DNA from: Chromera velia
Lineage: Eukaryota; Sar; Chromeraceae
Reading direction: 5' to 3'
Length of the DNA stretch: 64,000 nucleotides
Assembly (NCBI GenBank): GCA_018398765.1
Contig: JAHBMJ010005003.1
Location: 1 to 64,000 of the forward strand
Made by a program: the position numbers and the translations under genes. The notes under the pieces are model-generated. The model ran no database searches and had not been told where the DNA came from. It worked only from the letters and a program-made list of their open reading frames with translations. Below, in pieces: positions 21,374 to 33,097 of this stretch. Every line of letters begins with the position of its first letter. Positions within the stretch are counted from its first letter, which is position 1.

Positions 21374-22002
21374 CCAGTGCGAGGGAATAGCCATGAAAAG
21401 ACAGACACAACAAAGAAACACAGAGAAGGAAAGACAAAAAGAAAGTTGACGTGCCCAGAATGTCTCGTTGGTTCTCTTTCCTGCAGTCTATCGACCGTCT
21501 GATTCATGTGTAGTCTTCACCAACTGACTCATTGGCTCACTGACTGACTGAAAAAGTGACTGGCTTCCTGCCTGACTGACTGACCAGAAGCCGTCCGCAC
21601 AATCTTTTTGATGAGGAACTGCTCGATGAGGGGATCAGCTGCGAGTTCGCCTGTCTTGAGGAGCTTCTGATAAGAAGCGATTAGTTGGGGCTTAGAGGGG
21701 GTTATCTTCTTTTCCTTCCTCAATGTGTAGATCGCCTTCTCGAACTTCGCCTTCGAAGTGATCCCGTTCTCAGCACAGTAGGTCACAAGAGCTTTGATGA
21801 AATCGTCCGTGGCTTCACCACTTGCACCACTCCTGTTCGCCTCGTAGTTTTGCCATTCCTCCATTGAACGCTTGAAAGACTCAAAGTGGCGTCTTTCATC
21901 GGGATTTGTCAGCTCCTCAATATTCGGAATTCTGACTTCCATGTGCTCACTGTACTTCTCGGCCACAGAGCCCACTCGGGGCTTGGGTGTGTCTAGAAGC
22001 AT
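15339..22002 (-). CDS. ELP3: Elongator complex protein 3-like radical SAM / GNAT enzyme with hydrophobic C-terminal tail
   Basis: Nine exons close in frame to 807 aa: 22002-21585, 20653-20410, 20103-19882, 19509-19092, 18847-18644, 18615-18580, 18337-18169, 16551-16441, 15940-15339. Elp3 carries out wobble-uridine tRNA modification using a radical SAM and an acetyl-transferase domain. Seen here: CPKDCHYC (CX3CX2C, about residues 155-162); PRSYLSTEPAVLRA; KIEILVLGGTWS; IGVTLETRPDFI; QIGVQHTDNEILEKINRGH; HLMPDLPGSDPERDL; KIYPCEV. In the GNAT part: RELHVYG, QHAGFGWRLVKRAEEIA (acetyl-CoA loop) and IIAGVGTRRYYAKFGY. After an acidic linker the protein ends in about 22 Ala/Leu/Val residues and RRQPGR, a likely tail anchor. 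Exon 6 (36 bp, preceded by a 28-bp intron) is the least certain. The frame stays open upstream to another Met at 22212. Confidence 0.9.
16558..17979 (-). repeat. 1.4-kb GGAA/GGCA purine repeat inside an ELP3 intron
   Basis: On the plus strand this is an irregular array of GGAA, GGCA and AGAAA tetramers. On the sense strand of the ELP3-like gene it is pure pyrimidine-rich CTTCCTGC. It fills most of the 1617-bp intron between 18168 and 16552, whose donor is itself GTCAGGCAGGCAGG. All frames on both strands are open for hundreds of codons simply because the tetramers lack stops. Confidence 0.95.
20822..21362 (-). repeat. Composite microsatellites in ELP3 intron 1
   Basis: A (CA)n run at about 20822-20850 is followed by GACA/GGCA tetramers, then a long (GAAA)n/(GAAAA)n tract and a (GA)n tail. 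All lie in the 931-bp first intron of the ELP3-like gene (20654-21584). On the gene's sense strand they read as pyrimidine-rich TTTC and CTGT repeats. A (CT)n tract at 20347-20397 lies in the next intron. Confidence 0.9.
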
Positions 22003-22674
22003 TTTGGCCAAACACCCAGCTAGATTTAGGTGAATTCTATTGTAGACGGAGAACGAAGAAAAAGAGCTAGGAAGAGACGCTCGGGCAGAAGAAGGATTCA
22101 GATCGATCACTTCAAAATTGAACAGCCACAAAGAGACTCCAGGACAGGGAGCCAGAAGAGATTTCAGACAGGGCTTATAAACTTTGGACAGATACTCTGG
22201 AAGTAGGAACACTGACTCTTAGGGTTTTAGGGGCACTAAAGATGGATTGAAGGGGTCGTCCATGACGGGAGGCGGAACAGCCGATTTTCTTCGCGCGTAG
22301 CCGATTAAGGGGGTGAGTCTGTCCCGCGCGGGCCCGAAAGGCATGCAATCTTGCATTGGCGACGAAACTGCATGCATGCGATCGACGCACGCACGATCGA
22401 TATACGCCGAACAGCCCGTCCATGCCCGTCCGGTCGATCCGTGTATCTTGACTTTTGGCTTTCGTACAGGCTTTCGTCTTCTTAAGTTCGCGAAGAGTAA
22501 AACATAGTAAAACCCTGAAGAAAGCAGCACGGCAGATTGGACGCGTACATATATACATTCTATCGAAGTTGCGGGAACTCATCTGCTATCACAGGTTCTC
22601 GGTTTGTATAGAAGTGCGATTCAGTGTTGCTGACGGCCGCCCCTCTCCTGCTATTTGTTTCTGTTCGCATCACA
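22003..22674. promoter_or_regulatory. Divergent intergenic region between ELP3-like and HIR genes
   Basis: The two start codons point away from each other across 672 bp, so this stretch must carry both 5' leaders and probably both promoters. It is moderately GC-rich, with alternating CGATCGA and GCATGCATGC words around 22370-22410. No TATA-like or other named element stands out. Confidence 0.5.
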
Positions 22675-23487
22675 ATGGGGTGCTTCGTGTCTGTTCCAAA
22701 CGATCAGGTGATGATCATGGAGCGCTGTGGAAAATTTAACGGCGAGGTCGGCAGAGGAGAATTCTGGTGGTTCTTTTCTCTCGTGGTGCTGTCTCTTCCG
22801 CCTGTTTTGACAACAGTCAACTGACTCGATCCCTTTTTTGTTCTTCAAAGCTCATCCTTTCACTCTGTCTTCTGTTTGTCCCTACTCCAATCTGTTTGAC
22901 TTGTGCAGGCGAGTGCAGGGCTGAACTGTTTCCCTCTGATGTTCTGCGGTGAGTGTTTGATTTTGACCTTTGTCACTTTCAACTTACTATGCTTCTTCTT
23001 CAACCCCACCGTACCGGTCTTTTGTCGTGCCTTTAAACCTACCCTTCCTCACTCTGCCTCCCTTCGCCCAGCTTCTCCTTCCTGTTGCAATTGTGTATTC
23101 CCTCCCCGGCTTCTCGGTTTTCTTTCTGAAGGCGTTGATCGTGTTGCGGGCGCCCTCTCTCTCCGTGTGGACTCTCTTGAAGTCATGGTGGAGTCCAAGA
23201 CAAAGGACAACGTCTTTGTGCAGGTAGGTGGTAGAAAGGGATTCTTTCCTTCCTTCTTTCCTTCCTCCTTTGAATGGTTCACTGTTCTGTCCCCTCTCCT
23301 CGACCCCCTCGAGACCGTCACTTCACCATTTGTTCCCCCCCGGTCCCCGAAGGAGAGAAGAACAAACCAGCGAGCGGAAGGGGCCATGAATTCATTCGGC
23401 ATTGTGGCAGGAAAATGGAAGGACTGGGACACGAAGACGAAAAAAAAACTGATGATTTGAATGACGCTGTCTGTCTGCCTGTCTGCC

Positions 23488-23518
<31 letters not shown>

Positions 23519-26283
23519 GAAAGTTTGTCGAGAGGTGGAGAGGCAAGGGGAGCTTAACTCTCACCTTTCGGGCCCCCTGCACACTTTGTTTGAGTTGTCT
23601 TAATGTTCTTTTGCCTTTGTTGTTTTCTTTCTTTTTGTCTTTTGTGTTCATGAAGAAAAGGAGGGAAAGAAACCATATAGTCTGTCTGTCTGCCTGCCTG
23701 CCTGTCTGTTTGCAGGTGGTGGTTGCTGTCCAGTATCACGTGATGCAGGACAGGACATTTGATGCCTTCTACAAGCTCCAGTCATCCCAGGAACAAATCA
23801 GATCCTACATCTTTGACGTGGTCCGTCAGTCAGTAAGTCAGTCAGCCGAGTCCCGCCCTTCGGAATCCTTTCTTTCCTTTCCTTCTCCCTCGATCCCCGT
23901 TTGTGCCCTCTGGCCACCAGAGGCTGGCTACATGCAACACTTGATGACGTGGTGAAATTCTCTATCTGCTTGTGAATTGATTGGCACAGACAGAACGCTC
24001 ATTTACTCAATCACTCGCTGTCTGTTTGCTTATATTCTTGCATGGCTGCTTAAATTCCCTGATCATGAGGCAGGTCCGTGCCACTGTGCCGAAGATGATG
24101 CTGGACGAGGTGTTCGAGTCGAAGGAGGAGATCGCGACGGCCGTCAAGACAGAGTTGAAGAAATCGATGGTTCGTTGGTTGGTTGGTTGGTTGGTCGGTG
24201 CCTCCAGTCACAAAAAACTGAAGTCGGAATCCGTCTCTGTATGTCCGCCGACCTCCTTCCGGTCTTTCGTGTCTCCTCCCTTCTGCAAGACCATCCTGTC
24301 GAGTTTTTCGGAAACTACTCATTCAGTTGTTTACTTTGAATGCGCCGTTTCTTCCTTCCTCCGATCCGCCCTGTGCACGTCCGTTTCTGTCTGCGTGTGC
24401 GTGCGTGCGTCACTGCCTTCAGGACGACTTCGGATACAGCATCATCAAGACTCTGGTCACGGACATTCAACCGGACATGTACGTACGTGAGCTTGTGGAA
24501 GGAAGGAAGGAAGGAACAGAAGAGATTCTCTTCACAGTCGCTCAGATTCTTGGATGAATTCTTCGATGTATTGTGCAGAGGTATGAAAGGAACTGAAGTT
24601 CTCTGAGCATTTTCGCTTTTTTCTTACTTCTTTTCTTGCTTGCTTGCTGCTTGCTGCGAAGCCCCGCACCCATCCATGCAAATTCGTTCCCGCCTGTCAA
24701 AAGAATTCATGGCCTTGAGGCCTTCCCCTTCCTACTTGCGTTGCCCTCCCCAGCTCTCTGTATCCCTTCATGCATCCATGCAAACATTCATGCAGGCGCG
24801 TGAGAGACGCGATGAACGAGATCAACGCTTCCAAGAGACAGCGCATTGCAGCACAGGAGAAAGCTGGTAGGTAGGTGGGTGGGTGGGTGGGTCGGTGGGT
24901 AGGGACGTCAGAGAAAGCAGTGGGTACTGTACTGTCGGTGTTGATTCCTGATCGAATGATGTGATCGTCTCGTCTTGGCCATCGGCAGGTGGATGGACAT
25001 GAAGGGATTGAAGGGCGTTTTTGAGAATCAATTTCTTCCTTCTGACCTGCCTGCATATGCACATGCAATCACTCAGAGGATGGATGACTGAATCTGCCAT
25101 CCAATTTTTATTCGTGCATCTCCGGCAGATCTTCGGTCGCTCTCCCCCCCTCTCTTTTTCTTATTTTGCCCCTTCCCCTTTTTCTTTCAAGTTGAGAAAC
25201 GGACAGGACGGATAAAGCAGACATGCTTAGGAAGAGCGTCGCTCAATCTATCAATGAATATCAATGAACCAATCAGCAAACTGGTTAGTGGTAGCTGAAT
25301 CGATGCGCATTGAATTGGATTGGATTGATGGAAAAAAGGACGAAATTCATGGAGATGAATTGACTGATGGATGAATGCAGAGGCCGACAAGCTTCTTACC
25401 GTGAAAAGGGCAGAAGGAGAAGCGGAAACAAAATTTCTCCAGGTCAGTCAGTCAGTCAGTCAGTCAGTCAGTCGATTTCTCTGTTTGACAGGGAAGGGAA
25501 CAAACGAGGAGGATATCGACTTCTCTGCTGCTTTTGGGTTCGGTTTTGACGTCCTTCTCAATGCTGTTCGTGATCTTGTTGGTGGGTCGATTTGTGATTT
25601 TTCTTTTTTGATTTGGTTTGATTTGATTTGCAGGGCCAAGGTATTGCGAGGCAGAGGAAGGCGATCGTTGACGGTCTCCGTGAGTCTGTCCAGGACTTTT
25701 CGACTGCTGTGGGGGGGATGAACGCCAAGGAAGTCCTCGACCTTGTCCTGATCACTCAGTACTTCGACACACTCAAGGTGGGTTCGTGGGTTCGTTCGTA
25801 TATTGGTTGGTTGGTTGGTTCAAAGCTTTGGTTGGGAGGAGTGTGGAAGGAACTATACGTGTTTGTGCCGCAATATTCTTGCGATGATGTTCTGTGTCTA
25901 TCTCTCCTGTTTTTGTTTGCTTCCAGTCAGCTAGCCATGCAGTCTCCATCCCTCCATTCTTCGTTCGCTCGTTCGTATCTGTGGATAGAGAGGGATAGGG
26001 AATGCCCGAGCTAGGGAGGCAGATCGAACGGGTGTGGAATAGAGAGAACTGCATGTGCATCGTAGACTTCCTTGTTCATAAACTTGAAAGAAAGTTGAGA
26101 CCTCGCTGTTCTCTGAATATGTTGCTTGGTTGGTTGCTTGGTTGTTTGCAGGATCTGGGTAACCAGTCGGGGCAGCAGACGATCTTCATTCCGCACAACC
26201 CTGGATCCCTCGCTGCGTTGGCAGATGAGATTCGATCGGGTGTGATCTCACAGTCAAAGGACAGGACGGTCGTGAAGGCCTAA
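22675..26283 (+). CDS. HIR-type SPFH / band-7 membrane protein
   Basis: Ten exons join in frame to 289 aa, matching the usual 285-290 aa of plant HIR proteins: 22675-22746, 22909-22948, 23132-23223, 23716-23820, 24074-24169, 24423-24478, 24796-24866, 25381-25442, 25634-25777, 26152-26283. HIR proteins are stomatin/prohibitin-like scaffolds that assemble on the inner face of membranes. The start MGCFVSVP offers Gly2 and Cys3 for myristoylation and palmitoylation in place of a transmembrane segment. Diagnostic blocks are [102 protein letters not shown] and IFIPHNPGS. Two donors (23821 GTCCGT, 24479 GTACGT) were chosen because they keep family length. The flotillin alternative is rejected on sequence and size. 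Confidence 0.93.
23467..23519 (+). repeat. (CTGT)n/(CTGC)n tract in an HIR intron
   Basis: The tetranucleotide run CTGTCTGTCTGCCTGT lies in the intron between 23224 and 23715. A second similar run ends at the acceptor of exon 4 (about 23680-23715). Confidence 0.85.
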
Positions 26284-29200
26284 CCAATCAACTAATCAAG
26301 GAGGGGGGGGGAGAAGGTAGTGGCCGTGTGGTTCCTGGTAGAGGTTCCCCGAAGACATGAAGGAAGGAAGAGGAGGGAGACGGTTCTTGTAGACATGGCT
26401 GGCTGGCTGGCTGGTTGTGCACTGCATGTCCTCCTTTCTCTCTCTACTTCTGTTTTCGTTTGAGTGAATTTGCTCCACAGATGTCTCTGTCCCTCCCTCC
26501 CTCCCTCCCTCCCTCCCTCCCTCGTCATTCCTTCCAATGCGGCCGAAAAGAAAGGAAGGATGACGGCGAGACATTTGGGTCCCTTCGATCGATCCTTCAG
26601 CTCTGCCTTGTTCCCCTAGCCCTGTCAGACTGGCTGCTACATGGATTTCCCTTTCCGTTGTGTCTGCTTGTCTGTCGTTAGATCTTAATTCGGGTGCCTC
26701 TGTATGCATGGCTCCCGATCGAAGATTTGTTCAGGCGGGGGGGAGGGCCCAAAAAGGGGACCTGGGCCGTACTCCGAACGGTACTCGATCGTGGGGAAGC
26801 ACTCATCTTTTGTCCTAGCTTTCGTCGCCCTCTGCATCGTCCGCTATAGACATAGCTTTTCTAGCTGTATTCCTATACGATTGTATGGCCGTGCCCGGCG
26901 TGCGAGATAATCAAATGAACACAAAGTGAACATCGCTGCTAGCATCACTGGGAATATCAACTAGAATATTAATTTACATGATACTAGAGTCGTGACTAGA
27001 CATGATAATATAACATATGAGTTACATTGAATATGTCCTTCATTCAAGTTAGTGCCCTAGTTCGTATCATTAGGCATTAGGCTGACATTAGCGGCAATTT
27101 AGCGCTAGCATTATTTGGTATGAATCAGCCAATAGGAATAAGCCTATGGACCTAGGCTATGGCCGGTGATTTTTAGTTAAAACATTCAAGTTTTTAAACC
27201 TAATTAAGGCAATTTAAAGGTTAACTTACTGCCTAGATGTTACTAGGTTGCTGCAGTTAATTAGTATATAAGGTTGCACTAGAATCTAAAATTGAATTCA
27301 AGTTTAAAACAATCTTTTCTCTAGTCTTTTCTATTCATATATTTTTAAAGTTTTCAACAGAATTCATCAGAATTCCACCGGCCGGGGCACAGCCAGACTG
27401 ATCGCTGCACCACCCTTTTGTTAGATACATCACACGTTAGATGAACATCTTTTGCACGTCGATTCGTCGTCGAATCGTGCAGTGCATGTTCCGTATGAAA
27501 TGTCAATTCAAATGTTTGGGGCGTGACACCGGCAGACCACTGCTGAGCTTGCTGCTTTAGTACCAGCTATACAAGAACGTCCGTGCCGACAAATCAGTTC
27601 ATCAAACTTTTTTGACTCTTCGATGCTTAAATATGTGTGCCACCACTCGGTATACCGTCTCCCTCTACACGTGCGGTCACTTTTCTCTTCAAAGCATGAA
27701 AAAAAAAGGCAAAAAAAAGAAGCAAGAGAGACAGTCAGATGATCGACGGGCACATCCCATCTGACGCAGTTGGAGCATCTGTGCACACATCACAGTACGA
27801 CAAGTTGGCATGCATCGATTAGTTTCCTTCATGCATTCACGTTGATTCTCTCCCTCATCGATGCACTTTTTCTTCTTTCCTCGCCTCGCGTCTCCCTTGC
27901 CTTTTAAACTGATATCACTGTCACCTTTCGTTCTCGGTCACTGGCAACGCTCGTCATCGACCGCTTTCTGTTTTCCTGTCTGATCTCTTCGCACTTCTTT
28001 GGCCTCAAAAAGAGACGGGGGAAACTCAAAATCTTCTTTCCTCTCTTCGATCGCTTCTTGTATGACGGAGGGGGGGGGAACTGAAGGACCGAAAGGAACC
28101 CCATGCTCTCCTAGCTGCTTCCTTTCCGTCCGCCAGCGTCTCTTCCTCCTTTTGAGAGAGTGCCCCAGCGGATGAAAAAGAAGTCCTGCCCTTCCAACTG
28201 GCAGACAGACAGATGTGACAGCACATGCAGTCTGTTCGATCATTTATTCGTTCGTGTCGTGCATGCGTTTGTTTGTTTTTTTCTGACACAACACGGGAAG
28301 GAAGAAGAGAACCCAGAGGCCGGCCGGCTCCTCACTGACGCGATCGAAAAAGATACTTCCTCAATCCTGCATATGTTCACGCACCCGGTCTTTCTTCTCT
28401 TCAATTCCGCACCTTCCTGCACTTTATTGCAGCTGCACGCTTTAGAAAAAAAAAAAAAAACAGTGGCGGACGGACACACGGATAGGACAAGCAAGGCACA
28501 GACAGACAGACAGACAGACATGGCCTACCGGGTGCAGCAGAAACTCCCTCCGCATGGAAGCAACAAGGGAGCGAGGAAACGAAATTAACAAAACGGCAAA
28601 GATTTGACAAGAAGAAGCCAAATGAATCAAACGGTGACCCTGATCGATCGAAATGCAAAGAAAGAAAAAAAGGGACCACAAGGCCCGCCTGCACCGGTTC
28701 TTTCTGTATTACATTCAGGTGCACCCTCCCTCTCTTACCCATTCCCTTTGCCCCCCTGGGAGTTCTTTTCCTCTTCCAACCGGTGACACCGAACAGTCCA
28801 GCTCTTCTGAAGGGACACTTACAAGGAAGAATGAATTTTTCGTTTTTCTGAATCAAGAATAAAGCAAGAGGCAGAAAAAGAAGGGGGGCAAGACAGACCT
28901 CCATGCAGACAAATAGAGTCACCCATTCACTCCCTTCCCTTCCCTTCCCTTCCCTTCTCAATGTCTTTCGGTCGTTGACGGTTTTTGGGTCGTCACATCC
29001 TTTCAATGGCTTCCTCTTGATGCTCCTGAGAGCCCTGCAAGGCGCCTGGGCACACACACGCACCTCTTCATTCATTCACTCATTCATTCACATCGCAACA
29101 ACCTTTGCAGCAAAAATCAGGAGAGAATTAAGGAACAAAAATGGGACTAGGACGCACAGAGACGAGGCAAGACAAGAGAAAAAAGACCGGTGAAGCAAAC

Positions 29201-30124
29201 AATCTTCATGCTTTCACTGGAGGCACGGCAGACAAAAATGGGGGCAGACCGGAGGAAGAAAAAAAGGGGGGCAAAGGAGACGAATAAGTACTTAAGTTTA
29301 CAGAAGTACGGTCCAAAACGACATTCAGTTGAATTCACTACAGCAAAAAAGCAATTCAAACAACAGATGAAACAAAAATGCAGATGAACAAACAAAAATC
29401 GGTCTGAATGAAACACCGGGAGGGAGCGACGTACCGCCACACCCTGAACAAGTGCCGTCACCCCGTCAGTCATGCAAACAGAACCAAGAAAACAATCACG
29501 AAAGCAAGAAGAACAAGACGGACAAAAGGGGAAGAGGCGCGATGTAAAATTACCAACCAACCTATCAGGTACAAACTGACAAAAGGTCCTTTCCGTTCCC
29601 CCCCCTTTTTCTTCCCTCCCCCCTCTTAGCGTACACAGAGGCTTCTTTCAGAGACTGGAAAAGGAAAAGGAACTAACGACTAAGAAAAGACAGAGAGAGA
29701 GAGAAACAGAGAGAGAAAAACAAAATTTAGACAGACCGTCCACACACACTCGCAAACTCACAAACTTGCACCACCACCGATGATGCAAATCCACCCGACA
29801 ACGACACGAGCAATCAAGTGACGCAGACAATAGTCATCGACTTAACAGACTGCACTCTTTCAATTCCTGGAGGAAGAGAAAGACGAAGAGCTATTCAGAC
29901 ATAGAGACAGACAAACAGAACGACAGCACAACGCCTTGCTACTCTTGTGAGGGCTCAGTGAAACGGAACGGTCCTGAAAAGAAACCATCCCCCCCACAAC
30001 CGCCCCCAAAAGAAACACCGAACGAAACTTGTCATCCCTCTCTCCGGCAACCTTTTTTCCTTCCCTTTCCTCATTAATGTCTGGTTTGCCCCAGCCAGTC
30101 AAACTCTCTCTCTCTTTCTCTCTT

Positions 30125-30188
<64 letters not shown>

Positions 30189-32638
30189 CCTCCACTGTGG
30201 AGGTAGAACGAACAAGGGTTCCTTCCCACCATGCCTCCACGATGACCCACCAAATGCAAAAAAATAGGACGAATCCAAAGACAAGGGGAGAACGGAGAAA
30301 AAGAGACAGACAAACGGCGAAGAAGAGAGAGAAGAGAGACAAAAAAATGTGAGGAGAAAAAAAAAAGAGTCCCGCCTGCCAACGCGACTCTCTCAACTTC
30401 TCTGAGGCTGCCTGCCAATGTTTTCGGCAAGGGTCAGAGACTGAACGTGCGGATGAATGGCCCGGCCCCCTGGGGGGGGGGGCCTGTGTTCATGCATCGA
30501 GTGTGGAGGTTGTAAACACCCGTCGATTCCTCCTCACTCTCCTGCATGCACTTGATTGATCCTTCCTTCATTCCCTCATTCCTGTCAGTGACTGTTTCTT
30601 ACTTCGTCTCATCAGTACGTTTTCCGCCTCCAGGAAGGTGGGGGGGAGCACCGCATTGTGTTTGAGGAAGAGGAAGGTCAGCATCCATCCATCCATCCAG
30701 ACATCCATCGGTCGATTTGAGGGTGAATGAATGAGTGAATGCGCACATGGAATGAATGAAGTCACACACTCGACTGAACTGAAACCGCCCGCAAGCCATC
30801 GTACACCAATGACCCGGGCAGTCCATAAAAACAGACAGAGAGAAAACTGTATTCATTTGTTTGTTTGTCACTGCATACAGAACAAACAGGCAATAGATTG
30901 GCAGAGACAGACAGACAGACAGGTTATGTGATGCATGCATGGAACCAGAGACGAGAGGAGACGGCGGTCTCTTCTCTTCTCTTCTTTCTCTGGAAGTTCG
31001 CCCCTTGGCCGAATATTCATTCAGATGCATGCACAGCACAGACAGGCAGTACAGTCATTAACAGAAGACGTTTTCGATGTCCGACAGAAAAGAACCTTTC
31101 TCTGTCTTTCTTTCGTTCTTTCTTCGCGAAATTTCTTACAGTTCCTGGCTTTCGATTCAGATTGGTGCATCGCATGGCGTCCGATCGATCGGTCGAGAGA
31201 GAAAAAATGTTTTTGTTATCCCTCCTTGCGTTCCCACTCTTTGGTGGAGAACTCAGCTGGGGGAGTGTCTTCCGTGCCTTCCTTCTTCTTCTCCTTCTTG
31301 CTGCCCTGGCTCCCTTCACATCTTTCCTCGTTCTCGACCGTCTGTCTCGCGTCAATCTTTCCTTTCGTCATTGTTTTATTGTTGAAGGAGAAAACGAAAC
31401 CCTGTACGTGTCTCTCTCCAGTCTCCCCTCCTCTATTTTGTGGTCGTCTTTGTTAGAAGCAAGAAATGGAGAAGTACGTGGAGGATACGGCGGAAAGAAG
31501 CTAACAGAATCGAACCAAACCGGCCAGCTTAATTGAATTCGGTGGAAGATCCAAACAAGACAAGACAGAACACGACGAGACAAGACAAGACATTGGTCTG
31601 TCTCTCTGTCTGACTGTGTGTCGGATAGGGAAGAAAAGACGGAGGGAAACTTGAGCGTGTCTCCCTCGAGCACGAAGCAAGCAAGCAAGCAACGAATGAA
31701 TGAACAAACAACTCAAGCACGAATGACTACATGTATGATCGACAGCTAGGGGTGATGCATGAACAGGCAGACGCAAAGGAGAGGAAGAAGCATGCGAGAC
31801 GAACGAACACTCACACAGACGATACACAGGCGCACGCAAAGACAAATACAAAGAAAGCAAAGCAATTCTGTCTCAGACTCCCTTTGGGAGACGGATGGAT
31901 GGATAGATGAGAGAGGAAGGAATGAAGGCAGGAACGAGACAGATCCACTCCCTTTCTCCCTCTTCCTCTTTTATTCATCCTTCCTGCTTGGTGGTGAAGT
32001 CTTCTGCCGCCGGCATGGCATGTCAAGAAGATCTGCTACAGACGGAGAAAGAAAGAGACGGAGATGGGAACCTGTTCTCTTTCTCCCTACCTCTCTTTCT
32101 TTCTCCGTCGCGCACATCATTTCTGGTTGCTCACTTGATCCATCCAGATTTCTCGTGCTTGTCGCTGGCATGCTCCACCCCTTAAAACCCTTTTTCGATC
32201 GATCGATTTAAACGGAAACCTTTCATTTCAAACCAAAGTCCAAAAAAGGTCAAAACGGAAGAAACAACGGAAGGAAGGCAGAGGGACCTCAAACAAAACA
32301 AAAGGGGGACTGAAGAACACTACTCCTGCAAAAGAGCAGGACGAGAAGAACAAAACCTCGATATCCGATTAGACCTCCCTTCGTACCTGCATCCCTCCAC
32401 TCACCAGCCAGCCAGAAAGCTGGTGGTATCCAGACACCACTCACGAACCTGTTCATACTCTTCCTGCTCGTCGCACCGGAAGGAAGGCAGAAAAAAAGCA
32501 CAACATGCCGCTTGACGCACTTGCTTGTCTGTCAATAAAAACGCAAATTCGTGAATTCCCACGGGAGGAGGCGACTTTCCATCTCTCTTATCTGACACTT
32601 TTCTCTCTCTGCTGTCCCGACGGTTCTTTGATCTGCTG

Positions 32639-32684
<46 letters not shown>

Positions 32685-33065
32685 GAAACAGATTGTCGGG
32701 ACGAAAGGAAAGAAGGACAGCGAAGGACACTGAAATAATGGAGAGGAAAAGTATCCAACCCCTGCCTGAAGGAAGAAAGAAGCAGTCGAGTGCGGAGGGG
32801 CAAAAAAAGGCGGGAGGGCGGGCAGGAAGGCCAAATTGACGTTTGAATGAAAGACAGACAGACAGACAGACAAGACACGAAAATCTCCTTCCCCTAGCGA
32901 CTGCTTTGTTCCCTCTTGGAGGAAACCGGGCAAGCAGCCGCACGGGGTGGATCAGACAGAGAAGAGAAGAGAAACCAAAGGATGCATGAAGATTCAACGA
33001 AGGCGCGGACGAACGAACGAACGAACCAAGAAGGATGCATGGAGGATGGATGGAAAGAAGAGAGG

Positions 33066-33097
<32 letters not shown>

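Noticed and set aside
20284-21507. Ser/Phe/Leu-rich and Lys/Arg-rich frames of 200-400 codons
   Set aside because: They translate GAAA, CA and GA microsatellites within introns of the ELP3-like gene.
22675-26283. Flotillin or prohibitin
   Set aside because: Length (289 aa), the MGC start and blocks such as [20 protein letters not shown] fit the HIR branch of the SPFH family better.
30865-31536. Plus-strand frame of over 220 codons
   Set aside because: Composition is low-complexity (Phe/Leu/Ser-rich), there is no motif, and nearby signals suggest the opposite sense strand.
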